DNA of 64,000 nucleotides from an uncultured Flavobacterium sp. (GTDB lineage: Bacteria; Bacteroidota; Bacteroidia; Flavobacteriales; Flavobacteriaceae), in NCBI RefSeq assembly GCF_946481155.1, contig NZ_CAMLMK010000004.1:1-64000 (forward strand). Reading direction: 5' to 3'. The notes under the pieces are model-generated. The model searched no databases. It had not been told where the DNA came from and was given only the letters and a program-made list of their open reading frames with translations. The position numbers and the translations under genes are program-made. How positions within the stretch are numbered: the first letter of the stretch is position 1; every line of letters begins with the position of its first letter. Shown piece by piece: positions 26,563-34,704 of this stretch.

Positions 26563-27588
26563 TTATGATAATTCGCCACGGATCGACGTTTCGAAAATTG
26601 TCTTAAACACCGAAGGCGATACTTTTTGCCCTAATAGGTACATCAGTTTGGTAATAGCTGCTTCCGTCGTGATGTCATGTCCCGAAATCACTCCTATTTT
26701 CTTCAGCTGCATGCCGGTTTCGTATTTCTCCATATTGACGCTCCCTCCGGAACATTGCGTGACATTCACTATATGTAGCCCGTTTTGGATGGCTTTTTTC
26801 AGGATGGCAATGAACCAGGCTTCTGTCGGCGCGTTGCCTGAACCGTAAGTTTCCAGCACAACACCTTTTAAATTCGGGATCGATAAAACTGCTTTTAAAA
26901 CGCTTTCATTAATTCCCGGGAACATTTTTACAACCACAACATGGCTGTCGAAGTCCTTGTTGACTTTCAGTTTTTTGCCGGTTTTCTTCAGCAACAATTC
27001 TTCATTGACTTTCAAATGCACGCCGGATTCCGCCAATTCAGAATAATTGGGCGAAGCGAATGCATTAAAATGTTCGGCACTGATTTTCGTCGTACGGTTA
27101 CCACGATACAATTTGTATTCGAAATAAAGGCCTACTTCCGAAATGACAGGTTTGTTTTTCTTGCGAAGCGAAGCAATTTGTATAGCCGTAATCAGGTTTT
27201 CTTTAGCATCGGTACGCAAATCACCAATAGGTAACTGCGAACCCGTAAAGATTACCGGTTTGGCAAGATTCTCCAGCATGAAACTCAACGCCGAAGCGGA
27301 ATACGACATCGTATCAGAACCATGCAAAACCACAAAACCGTCAAATTTGTCGTAATGTTCTTCGATGGCATTGGCCATGGCTACCCATTTTTCCGGGTTC
27401 ATGTTCGAAGAATCTATGGGATTTTTAAAGGAATACGTTTCAATGTCGCATTCCAGTAACTTTAATTCAGGAATATTGTGCAGTAATTCGTCGAAGTTGA
27501 AGGCTTTAAGAACGCCGGTCTCGGGATCTTTCACCATTCCGATGGTTCCACCGGTATACACCAATAGTATTTTCGGCTTACTCGACAT
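26563..27588 (-). CDS. ansA: L-asparaginase, cytoplasmic type I
   Basis: Hydrolyses asparagine to aspartate and ammonia. The 341-residue protein has the two active-site threonine motifs: YTGGTIGM (residues 11-18) and LHGSDTM (88-94). It has no signal peptide, which fits the low-affinity cytosolic type I enzyme. The tail TKLMYLLGQKVSPSVFK is typical. It is the last gene of a minus-strand unit tatD - acyltransferase - ansA. Its start overlaps the acyltransferase stop by 11 bases, which suggests translational coupling. Confidence 0.94.
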   Translation of the reverse strand: MSSKPKILLVYTGGTIGMVKDPETGVLKAFNFDELLHNIPELKLLECDIETYSFKNPIDSSNMNPEKWVAMANAIEEHYDKFDGFVVLHGSDTMSYSASALSFMLENLAKPVIFTGSQLPIGDLRTDAKENLITAIQIASLRKKNKPVISEVGLYFEYKLYRGNRTTKISAEHFNAFASPNYSELAESGVHLKVNEELLLKKTGKKLKVNKDFDSHVVVVKMFPGINESVLKAVLSIPNLKGVVLETYGSGNAPTEAWFIAILKKAIQNGLHIVNVTQCSGGSVNMEKYETGMQLKKIGVISGHDITTEAAITKLMYLLGQKVSPSVFKTIFETSIRGELS

Positions 27589-28714
27589 TCCCGTATTTCA
27601 TTTTATTGATTACCGGGTTGGCATACATGGCAAGGAAACTGTCGCGGTGAGCATCTGCTTCAGTACCTAAACGCATTTCCAGACGTCTTTCGAAAAGCTG
27701 TTTTTCTTTTGCGGTATAATGTGCAGAAAATTTGTCGGTATTGTTAATCAGATCATAAGCGATGAAATTCGTCGGCCACAATTTATAAGTCGACAGTATA
27801 GAATCGTCGATTACCTGCGCCAAAGCCTGAATCTGCTTGTTGGTATTGTCATTTTCCGCTTTGATTTTATCGTATTCACCATTTAAAATATCACCCACAT
27901 GGATGTGGATTCTTTTCTTTTGCCCGATGATTCCACTGATTAGCGTAATGAAATCCTCGTTTTTCTCCTTGATATAAACCTCATCATTGGCTTCAGCCAT
28001 AATCTGCGGCATTTTCAACGCATCGGTAGGATCGTATTCATAAGAAATCGAAACCGGAACAACACGTATCTTTCGGAAGAAATCCATCACGTTTTTCTCA
28101 TCGGAAGCCATAGCCACCATTTTCAAAACACCCTGATGTGTAGCATCGTTACCGTCTTTGGTCCTTCCTTCACGCTGTGCAATCCATACCGAACGATTTT
28201 CTTTGGAGAGCAGATGATACATGAATTCAGCCATTAACTTGGAGCTTTGCAGCAATTCCCTCGGCGGAAGACCTCGTTTCACTAAGAAGTTTCGGTTTAG
28301 CTTGGAAAGTGTCAATAAAAACGATTTCTGCACCAGGTTGTCGCCAATTGCGGAAGCGGTCATTATTTTGCCATGATCATATAAACTCACGTTCAAGAGT
28401 GAGGTATCAAGAATAATATCGCGGTGATTGGAAATGAAAAGATAGGATTCGTTCGGATCTAATTTTTCAAAACCGGAAGTAGTCAAACCGTCCGAGCTGC
28501 GTTCTAAAACACGCTGGATGGATTGGTATATGAAATTGATCTGGAAATCCCGAATGGAATGCGTTTTTTTGAGTTGCTCCATCCAGACGGATTCCTCAAC
28601 ATCAGGAAAAGTAAAACTCATCAACGCTTTCATCATGGGATGATTAGCAACGTTTTGGATGGCTGTATTTACCTCGCTGTCATAAAACTGGCGAATAGAG
28701 TCGAACTTTGACAT
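27578..28714 (-). CDS. 1-acyl-glycerol-3-phosphate acyltransferase-like protein (PlsC fold)
   Basis: A 378-residue protein with the acyltransferase catalytic motif as SNHRDIILDTS (near residues 93-103, the HX4D motif) and the later block AQREGRTKDGNDATHQG with a conserved glutamate-glycine-arginine. The ATG at 28714 was preferred over 28732 because it begins the conserved MSKFDSIRQFYDSEV. Phospholipid acylation is likely, but the acceptor is uncertain; the protein is longer than simple PlsC (about 240). It lies between tatD and ansA. Confidence 0.85.
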   Translation of the reverse strand: MSKFDSIRQFYDSEVNTAIQNVANHPMMKALMSFTFPDVEESVWMEQLKKTHSIRDFQINFIYQSIQRVLERSSDGLTTSGFEKLDPNESYLFISNHRDIILDTSLLNVSLYDHGKIMTASAIGDNLVQKSFLLTLSKLNRNFLVKRGLPPRELLQSSKLMAEFMYHLLSKENRSVWIAQREGRTKDGNDATHQGVLKMVAMASDEKNVMDFFRKIRVVPVSISYEYDPTDALKMPQIMAEANDEVYIKEKNEDFITLISGIIGQKKRIHIHVGDILNGEYDKIKAENDNTNKQIQALAQVIDDSILSTYKLWPTNFIAYDLINNTDKFSAHYTAKEKQLFERRLEMRLGTEADAHRDSFLAMYANPVINKMKYGNVE

Positions 28715-28777
28715 TAGTTGGTTAGTTAACAATTCACAAAAGAACGAAAATTTTATGAATCCAAGGGAATTTCTTTG

Positions 28778-29545
28778 TTAAATCCCAAAAACTTCACGAG
28801 AATTTTCGGTTGTAATCCGGGCAATTTCTTCAACAGGCAATTGGTAGATTTCAGAAAGCTTTTCCGCCACCAGTTTTACATAACTGCTTTCGTTGCGTTT
28901 TCCACGATAAGGAGCCGGAGCCAAGTAAGGCGAATCGGTTTCCAGAACGATGTGTTTGATGTCTATCTGATTCAAAAACTGATCTATCTTTCCGTTTTTG
29001 AACGTAACCACGCCACCAATTCCCAATTTCATATTATAAGAAATCGCCTGAAGCGCCTGTTCGTACGTTCCGGAAAAACAATGAAAGATCCCGAACAATT
29101 CATCTGATTTTTCCAGTTCCAATACTTCAAAAATCTCGTCAAAAGCTTCCCTGCAGTGGATGTTTATCGGTAATTTGTATTTTTTTGCCCATTGAATCTG
29201 CGTTTGGAAAGCGATTTTCTGCATCGGCAAAGTCGTTTTGTCCCAATATAAATCAATTCCTATTTCTCCGATGGCGGCGAATTTCCGTTTTGCCAATTCC
29301 GCTTCGACATGCGCTAATTCCGCTTCATAGCCTTCTTTCACATAACACGGATGCAGCCCCATCATCAGGAAAATACTTTCCGGAAATTGCTTTTCCAGAT
29401 CATACATTTTCTGTGTGTACGAGGAATCGATGGCCGGAATGAAAAAACGCTTTACGCCATTTTGGAGGGCGCGTTCGATCATCTCGGTTCGGTCTTCGGC
29501 AAATTCTTCTGAATATAAATGGGTGTGCGTATCGGTAAGTATCAT
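28778..29545 (-). CDS. tatD: TatD family metal-dependent hydrolase
   Basis: A 255-residue TIM-barrel DNase/hydrolase. The first metal site is DTHTH (H7 and H9). Later ligands lie in GEIGIDLY, INIHCREA, FHCFSGT and ETDSPYLAP, a complete set. The ATG at 29545 is chosen because the -7 box TAACTTTG (29570-29577) overlaps the longer frame. Family members are 3'-5' exonucleases or deoxyribonucleases; the precise role here is unknown. It heads the unit with the acyltransferase and ansA. Confidence 0.93.
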   Translation of the reverse strand: MILTDTHTHLYSEEFAEDRTEMIERALQNGVKRFFIPAIDSSYTQKMYDLEKQFPESIFLMMGLHPCYVKEGYEAELAHVEAELAKRKFAAIGEIGIDLYWDKTTLPMQKIAFQTQIQWAKKYKLPINIHCREAFDEIFEVLELEKSDELFGIFHCFSGTYEQALQAISYNMKLGIGGVVTFKNGKIDQFLNQIDIKHIVLETDSPYLAPAPYRGKRNESSYVKLVAEKLSEIYQLPVEEIARITTENSREVFGI

Positions 29546-29569
29546 TTTAATAACTAAGTTGCAATGCCG

Positions 29570-29577
29570 CAAAGTTA
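29570..29577 (-). promoter_or_regulatory. Putative -7 promoter element of tatD-acyltransferase-ansA
   Basis: The minus strand reads TAACTTTG, matching TAnnTTTG, 24 bases before the tatD ATG at 29545. Confidence 0.5.
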
Positions 29578-29629
29578 CAAACTTCCGCTTGCATTACCCG
29601 ATATTTGATGAATTAGATTATTTTTGACT

Positions 29630-30067
29630 ATGGAGAATCTGCACGAAATATTAAAAAAGAAAGGCTATAAAAAGATCAAATTCAAGGTTTCCAAAACCCA
29701 GCATCTTTTGATTAAAGCAAAAATCAACGGCGTTTTGGGAAATTTCATTCTTGATACCGGAGCTTCGAACAGCTGCATCGGTTTTGAAAGCGTGGATCAT
29801 TTTAACGTGATTGCCGAAGATTCCCCCACCAAAGCCGCAGGAGCAGGAGCCACCGGAATGTATACCCAAATGGCAACCGATAACTTATTGCAATTATCCC
29901 ACTGGAAAAGCAACGATTTTGACCTGGTTATTTTTGATATGAGTCATGTTAATCTTGCTTTGGAACAGTACAAGGCAAAATCGGTTCATGGTATCATCGG
30001 TGCGGATATTCTTTTGAAAGGAAAAGGTATTATTGACTATTACAACCATTGCCTGTATTTAAAATAG
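29630..30067 (+). CDS. Retropepsin-like aspartic protease domain protein
   Basis: A 145-residue protein with the aspartic-protease triad FILDTGASNS (aspartate at residue 42) and the second hydrophobic-glycine element HGIIGADILL near the C-terminus, as in single-domain clan AA proteases that dimerise to form the active site. There is no signal peptide. ATG 29630 is used rather than the TTG at 29624. A TATTTTTG -7-like box ends only three bases before this ATG, which would imply a leaderless message if real. The substrate is unknown. Confidence 0.82.
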   Translation: MENLHEILKKKGYKKIKFKVSKTQHLLIKAKINGVLGNFILDTGASNSCIGFESVDHFNVIAEDSPTKAAGAGATGMYTQMATDNLLQLSHWKSNDFDLVIFDMSHVNLALEQYKAKSVHGIIGADILLKGKGIIDYYNHCLYLK

Positions 30068-30136
30068 TGTAATACTTTTTCTACTTTTTTAAGCAACCTT
30101 TTTCAATAATGCTTATCTTTATAGAAAACAAGTATT
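30068..30136 (+). repeat. Duplicated upstream module, copy A
   Basis: The 69 bases before the first lipoprotein gene start TGTAATACTTTTTCTACTTT and share AAGCAACCTTTT with the module before the second gene (31175-31244). A -7-like TATCTTTA lies near its 3' end. The likeness extends from one gene stop or terminator to the ATG, so the pair was duplicated together with its promoter region. Confidence 0.7.
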
Positions 30137-31111
30137 ATGAAAAAGTCGATCATTGCTCTCAGTCTCGGTTTCATCCTATTCGCAGCATGTACGGATAATG
30201 ATGATTCTATTACCGTTGAAGACAGACCCACTTCCGCGGAATTCCATAATTTGTTTGATCTTGGCCTGCAGCATCAGACGCAAACCTTTCAGATGGATGC
30301 GGCACAAACTATCACTTTTACGTCGACCAAAGGCGTTCAGTTCACTGTTAACGGAACCTGTTTAACCCTTAACGGAAATCCGGTCACAGGTCAGGTAGAT
30401 TTAGAATATGTAGAGGTTTTTGATGGCGGTTCGATGCTGGCCACTAACAAAACTACTATGGGCGTAATGCCTGATGGAGACAAAGCCATGCTGGTTTCAG
30501 GAGGCGAGTTTTATATCAATGCCACAAAAAATGGACAGCAACTTGATATTTCATGTCCAATCTCTCTTATTATCCCAACTTCGCTAACCAATCCGGGAGG
30601 ACTCAACGTCATGACGTTATGGGTAGGTGCCGAAGATGCTGACGGCAATGTAACCTGGGAGGAAGCCGATGATACAGCTGGAGGAAACGGCGTAGGCATT
30701 GAAGGCCAGGGACCGAGCGCGACCTATTATGCCTTTGCTTCTGAATTCGGATGGACCAATGTCGATTGCTTTTACAATAATCCAGATCCAAAAACAACTA
30801 TTTTAGCTTCTGTTCCATCGGGTTACAATAACGAAAATTGTGCTATTTATTTGCATTATGACGGATTAGGAAACGGATTGGCTTATCTCGACACTTACGA
30901 TTCCAATACAGGATTATTCTCAGAACATTATGGGCAAATACCTATTGGACTGGCCTGTCACATCATCTTTGTTACCGAAGAAAATGGCCAATGGCGCTAT
31001 GCTATCAAAGGCGTAACGATTTCGGCGAATGCTGTTTATAATTTTACGCTTGCGGAAACTACTGTTGGCTCAGAAAGCCAGCTTATTGCCGCCATAAATG
31101 CCTTACCATAA
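30137..31111 (+). CDS. Putative lipoprotein, tandem paralog 1
   Basis: A 324-residue exported protein. The lipobox LFAAC (cysteine at residue 18) follows a short signal sequence MKKSIIALSLGF. An acidic spacer DNDDS comes next, which may be a surface-export signal of Bacteroidota lipoproteins (inference). The body resembles the beta-sandwich segments of this phylum in which GVQFTVNGTCLTLNGNPVTG precedes VDLEYVEVFD. A C-terminal part contains NVDCFYNNPDPKTT and YLHYDGLGNGL. I do not recognise a named family. It is strongly similar to the next gene over its whole length. Confidence 0.75.
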   Translation: MKKSIIALSLGFILFAACTDNDDSITVEDRPTSAEFHNLFDLGLQHQTQTFQMDAAQTITFTSTKGVQFTVNGTCLTLNGNPVTGQVDLEYVEVFDGGSMLATNKTTMGVMPDGDKAMLVSGGEFYINATKNGQQLDISCPISLIIPTSLTNPGGLNVMTLWVGAEDADGNVTWEEADDTAGGNGVGIEGQGPSATYYAFASEFGWTNVDCFYNNPDPKTTILASVPSGYNNENCAIYLHYDGLGNGLAYLDTYDSNTGLFSEHYGQIPIGLACHIIFVTEENGQWRYAIKGVTISANAVYNFTLAETTVGSESQLIAAINALP

Positions 31112-31130
31112 ACCAGTTATAGAATAAAAC

Positions 31131-31162
31131 AAAACCCGCTTAAAAAATTAGGCGGGTTTTTT
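31131..31162 (+). terminator. Rho-independent terminator after lipoprotein paralog 1
   Basis: Stem AAAACCCGC/GCGGGTTTT with an AT-rich loop and a trailing T run, 19 bases after the stop. Its core is related to the terminators at 32233 and 34653. Confidence 0.85.
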
Positions 31163-31174
31163 ATTTTTAATAAA

Positions 31175-31244
31175 TGTAATACTTTTTTTACTTTTCAAAG
31201 CAACCTTTTCATTTTAAGCGCATCTTATTGAAAAAGAAACGCTT
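31175..31244 (+). repeat. Duplicated upstream module, copy B
   Basis: The 70 bases before the second lipoprotein gene start TGTAATACTTTTTTTACTTT and carry AAGCAACCTTTT, matching copy A at 30068-30136. The 3' half has diverged more than the 5' half. Confidence 0.7.
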
Positions 31245-32216
31245 ATGAAAAAGTCTATCATTACTCTGGGTCTCGGTTTTATCCTATTTGCGTGTGCGGA
31301 TAAAGATGATAAAATCAGTGCTGAAGACAAACCAACTTCAGCGGAATTTCATAATCTAATTGATAATGCGATGCAACAGCAAACGCAAACTTTTCAGATG
31401 GATGCGGAAGATGGGTATGTCACGTTTACTTCCACAAAGGGAGTACAGTTCTCCATTGATGGAACTTGCCTGACACTCAACGGCAATCCCGTTTCCGGAT
31501 CGGTCGATGTACGGTATGTGGAAATATTTGATGCAGGCACCATGGCGGCAACCAAAAAATCAACCATGGGAACACTCCCTGACGGAAACAAAGCAATGCT
31601 CATGTCCGGCGGTACATTTTATATCAATGCTTTTCAGGACGGAAATTCTCTCCAGCTGACCTGTCCTATTACTTTAAGCGTCCCTACAGTTCACACCAAT
31701 CCTGGGGGAAACCCGCTAATGGCGCTATGGAACGGAACCGAAGACGAGGAGGGCAATGTCACTTGGGCCGCCCATCCCGTTACTGGTGATCATGGGGTCG
31801 CTATCGGAGGACAGGGTTCAAGTGCTATTTACACTGCTTTAGTTTCAAATTTTGGGTGGACCAACGTAGATTGTTTTTATTCCAGCCCAGAACCAAAAAC
31901 TACAATCTTAGCATCGGTTCCGGAAGGCTACAACAGCGGGAATTGTGCAATCTATCTTCACTATGACGGTGTAGGAAACGGCTTGGCAAATCTGGACACC
32001 TATGATGCCGGCACCGGTTTATTTTCGGAACATTATGGCCAGATTCCAATCAACTTAGACTGCCACATCATTTTTGTTACCGAAAAAGACGGACAATGGC
32101 GCTATGCTATTAAAGACGTAACTATAGCAGCAAATGAGACTTATGATTTCAGCCTGAACGAAACTACCGTGGGCAGTAAAAGCCAACTGATTGCGGCAAT
32201 AAATGCTTTACCGTAA
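31245..32216 (+). CDS. Putative lipoprotein, tandem paralog 2
   Basis: A 323-residue paralog of the preceding gene, aligned end to end with almost no gaps; roughly two-thirds of residues match by eye. It keeps the lipobox ILFAC, an acidic stretch DKDDK, the block DGTCLTLNGNPVSG, the segment GWTNVDCFY and the C-terminus SQLIAAINALP. Conserved cysteines (GTC, LTC, VDC, GNC, LDC) suggest structural disulfides in a periplasmic or surface protein. Function unknown. It has its own promoter module and terminator, so the pair can be expressed independently. Confidence 0.75.
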   Translation: MKKSIITLGLGFILFACADKDDKISAEDKPTSAEFHNLIDNAMQQQTQTFQMDAEDGYVTFTSTKGVQFSIDGTCLTLNGNPVSGSVDVRYVEIFDAGTMAATKKSTMGTLPDGNKAMLMSGGTFYINAFQDGNSLQLTCPITLSVPTVHTNPGGNPLMALWNGTEDEEGNVTWAAHPVTGDHGVAIGGQGSSAIYTALVSNFGWTNVDCFYSSPEPKTTILASVPEGYNSGNCAIYLHYDGVGNGLANLDTYDAGTGLFSEHYGQIPINLDCHIIFVTEKDGQWRYAIKDVTIAANETYDFSLNETTVGSKSQLIAAINALP

Positions 32217-32232
32217 ACCTATTATTCCGAAA

Positions 32233-32269
32233 AATAAAAACCCGTTTAGCAACTAAGCGGGTTTTTATT
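32233..32269 (+). terminator. Rho-independent terminator after lipoprotein paralog 2
   Basis: A 17-bp stem (AATAAAAACCCGTTTAG pairing with CTAAGCGGGTTTTTATT, one G-U) with a CAA loop and a following T run. Confidence 0.9.
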
Positions 32270-32380
32270 TTTTCAGAAATTACTTTTTTTCTTACAATTA
32301 TAACAAAACAGTGTTTTTTAGTTGGCTTAAATTCAAGTACTTTTATCGTTCTGAAAACATATTTTAAATATATATATATT

Positions 32381-34630
32381 ATGATGAAAAAATACTTTTT
32401 AGCACTGTTCTTTTCCTTTTACATTTTTAGCAATGTTTTTGGACAAACATGTGCTGCGCCTACTGCTCTAAACGTGACTAACGTGACAGGAACCAGCGCC
32501 GTTTTATCGTGGACTTCGCCGGGCGCGGCAACCCAATGGGAAATTTTAGTTCTAATGGGAACAGATCCGGAACCTACAGGTTCATTTACGCCAAGCATTC
32601 CAACTTCTGTTAATCCTTTTACAATTACAGGATTAACACCATGTACATCCTATAAGTTTTATGTTAGGGCAGTTTGCGCACCCGATGTTTATAGTCCGCA
32701 TGTAGGGCCATTCCATTTTACAACAGGACCCATAACGCCTGGCCAGTCCTGTCCTTTTTCAGCAACTATTTCTGCAACGCAAGACATCCCAACAAGTTCT
32801 TTACATGCTAACGTGATTGCAGGAACCCCACCTTTTACGTTTCAGTGGAGCCTTAACGGAAACCCGATTCCGGGCGCAACCAGCCAAAATCTTGCAATTA
32901 ACGGACAAGGCGGAACCTATCAGGTTATCGTAACCGATTCCGGAAGCCTGACAACGACAGCCAGCATTACGATTCAGGGAATCAGCGTTGTAGCCAATAA
33001 TGACACAATGACCGTTTATTCAACCAGCAATACTACGGTCAATACGCCATCCGTATTGTCAAATGACCTTCTGAACGGTTACCCGATTAATCCGAACAAT
33101 ATAGGCAATGTGGTTTTAACGCCGTTAACCGTACCTTCAGGTTTTACAATCAATCCAAACGGAACAATAAGTGTTTTATCGGGAACTGCTGGAGGAACTT
33201 ATACCCTAACCTACCAAATTTGCTCCGTGCAAAGCCCAACTTCATGCTCAACGGGAACAGCGACAGTAACCGTTGCCAATGAAGGCTTTTTACTGAATGC
33301 TTTTATCGACACCAATACCAACGGAATTCAGGATTCAGGAGAACTGAGCTTTAATTTCGGCCAGTTCACCTATCAGATAAACAATACAGGAGCAGCAACT
33401 ACCATTGCCTCATCAAACGGGATGTATTACATTCAGGAATCGAACCCGGCGAACTCCTATGATTTCAGCTTTATCATTAACAGCAATTACAGCAGTTATT
33501 ATGCCGTTTCTCCTTCAGCTTATAATGATATCAGCTTTATTGCGGGTTCCGGTGTTATGGTACTTAATTTTCCTGTAACACAAGTACCCTATACTGATTT
33601 ATCAGTCAATATTTTTCCAAGTGGTGCGCCACCAAGACCAGGATTTACTTATACAAATCTAATCCGATACAAGAATAACGGAAATCAGGCAATCACTTCC
33701 GGAACGATTACCTTCAGCAAGGATAATGCCGTAACCATTACAAACATTTCGCAGGCCGGAACTATACCAACCGCTACAGGATTCACTTATGATTTTGCGA
33801 ATCTGCTGCCAAATGAAGCACGGTCCATTTACGTAACAATGCAGGTTCCTACGATTCCGACAGTAACTCTTGGAAATACGCTGACAAATTCCGTTTCCAC
33901 TACGGTTCCGGTAAATGATATAAATGCAGCAAACAATACCGCTTCGCTAACTCAGGTTATTGTGGGTTCGTATGATCCGAATGACAAAACCGAAAGCCAT
34001 GGCGATAAAATTGTACATTCTTCATTTACATCTGCTGACTATCTGACGTATACGATTCAGTTTGAAAACACAGGAACCTATCAGGCGGAAAATGTGAGAA
34101 TCAATGACATTTTGGATATCAAACTGGACGAGACTTCGCTAAAAATGGTCGATGCAAGTCATCCTTACACCTTAAGTCAGGTTGGAACTACGCTGAACTG
34201 GAATATGAATGGAATTGACCTGTTACCTTCCGGAAAAGGACATGTAACTTTCCGAATTAAGCCAAAGCCGGGTTATGCTATTGGCGATATTATCCCGAAT
34301 ACCGCTTCCATCTTTTTCGATTTCAACCCCGCCATTGTAACCAATACCTTCACAACGGAATTTGTAGCTACGATGGGAGTTCCGGAATTTACTGATCCGT
34401 CTTTAACGGTCTATCCTAATCCCGCGAACGACATTGTAACTATTATTTCAAACGACAAGCAGGTTATTACTACTGTTACGATCAATGACATTTCAGGAAA
34501 AACGGTTCAGAATCAAATAGTTACTACCTCAACCGCTGTTATTGACTTATCGAATTTGGCAAGCGGAATTTACTTCGTAAAAGCAATATCGGAAGGTGGC
34601 GAAAAAGTGATCAAATTAATCAAGCAGTAA
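32381..34630 (+). CDS. Large secreted T9SS cargo protein with fibronectin III and DUF11-like domains
   Basis: A 749-residue extracellular protein. The signal peptide ends ...NVFGQ (about residue 23). A fibronectin type III domain follows (residues 25-115: ALNVTNVTGTSAVLSWTSP, then PCTSYKFYVRAVC). Next is an Ig/PKD-like domain (GTPPFTFQWSLNGNPI), a cadherin-like segment and a SdrD-like DTNTNGIQDSGE motif. A conserved repeat domain of T9SS cargo (GSYDPNDKTESHGD ... NTASIFFDFNPAIVTNTF) precedes the type A Por sorting domain (VYPNPANDIVTII ... ASGIYFVKAI) over the last 75 residues. Probable surface or secreted adhesin; no catalytic motif was seen. Confidence 0.9.
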   Translation: MMKKYFLALFFSFYIFSNVFGQTCAAPTALNVTNVTGTSAVLSWTSPGAATQWEILVLMGTDPEPTGSFTPSIPTSVNPFTITGLTPCTSYKFYVRAVCAPDVYSPHVGPFHFTTGPITPGQSCPFSATISATQDIPTSSLHANVIAGTPPFTFQWSLNGNPIPGATSQNLAINGQGGTYQVIVTDSGSLTTTASITIQGISVVANNDTMTVYSTSNTTVNTPSVLSNDLLNGYPINPNNIGNVVLTPLTVPSGFTINPNGTISVLSGTAGGTYTLTYQICSVQSPTSCSTGTATVTVANEGFLLNAFIDTNTNGIQDSGELSFNFGQFTYQINNTGAATTIASSNGMYYIQESNPANSYDFSFIINSNYSSYYAVSPSAYNDISFIAGSGVMVLNFPVTQVPYTDLSVNIFPSGAPPRPGFTYTNLIRYKNNGNQAITSGTITFSKDNAVTITNISQAGTIPTATGFTYDFANLLPNEARSIYVTMQVPTIPTVTLGNTLTNSVSTTVPVNDINAANNTASLTQVIVGSYDPNDKTESHGDKIVHSSFTSADYLTYTIQFENTGTYQAENVRINDILDIKLDETSLKMVDASHPYTLSQVGTTLNWNMNGIDLLPSGKGHVTFRIKPKPGYAIGDIIPNTASIFFDFNPAIVTNTFTTEFVATMGVPEFTDPSLTVYPNPANDIVTIISNDKQVITTVTINDISGKTVQNQIVTTSTAVIDLSNLASGIYFVKAISEGGEKVIKLIKQ

Positions 34631-34652
34631 TCTTATTTGAATATCCCAAAAC

Positions 34653-34686
34653 AAAAAATCCCGCTTAGAGCTAAGCGGGATTTTTT
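34653..34686. terminator. Bidirectional terminator between the T9SS cargo gene and odhB
   Basis: A 16-bp stem AAAAAATCCCGCTTAG/CTAAGCGGGATTTTTT with a minimal AG loop and A/T tracts on both sides. It serves the convergent genes on each strand. Confidence 0.9.
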
Positions 34687-34704
34687 TATGATAACTGGTA
34701 ACTA

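Noticed and set aside
32279..32300. TTACTTTTTTTCTTAC before the T9SS cargo gene as a possible third copy of the lipoprotein upstream module
   Set aside because: Only the T-rich start is alike and the AAGCAACC block is missing. Chance similarity in AT-rich DNA is likely.
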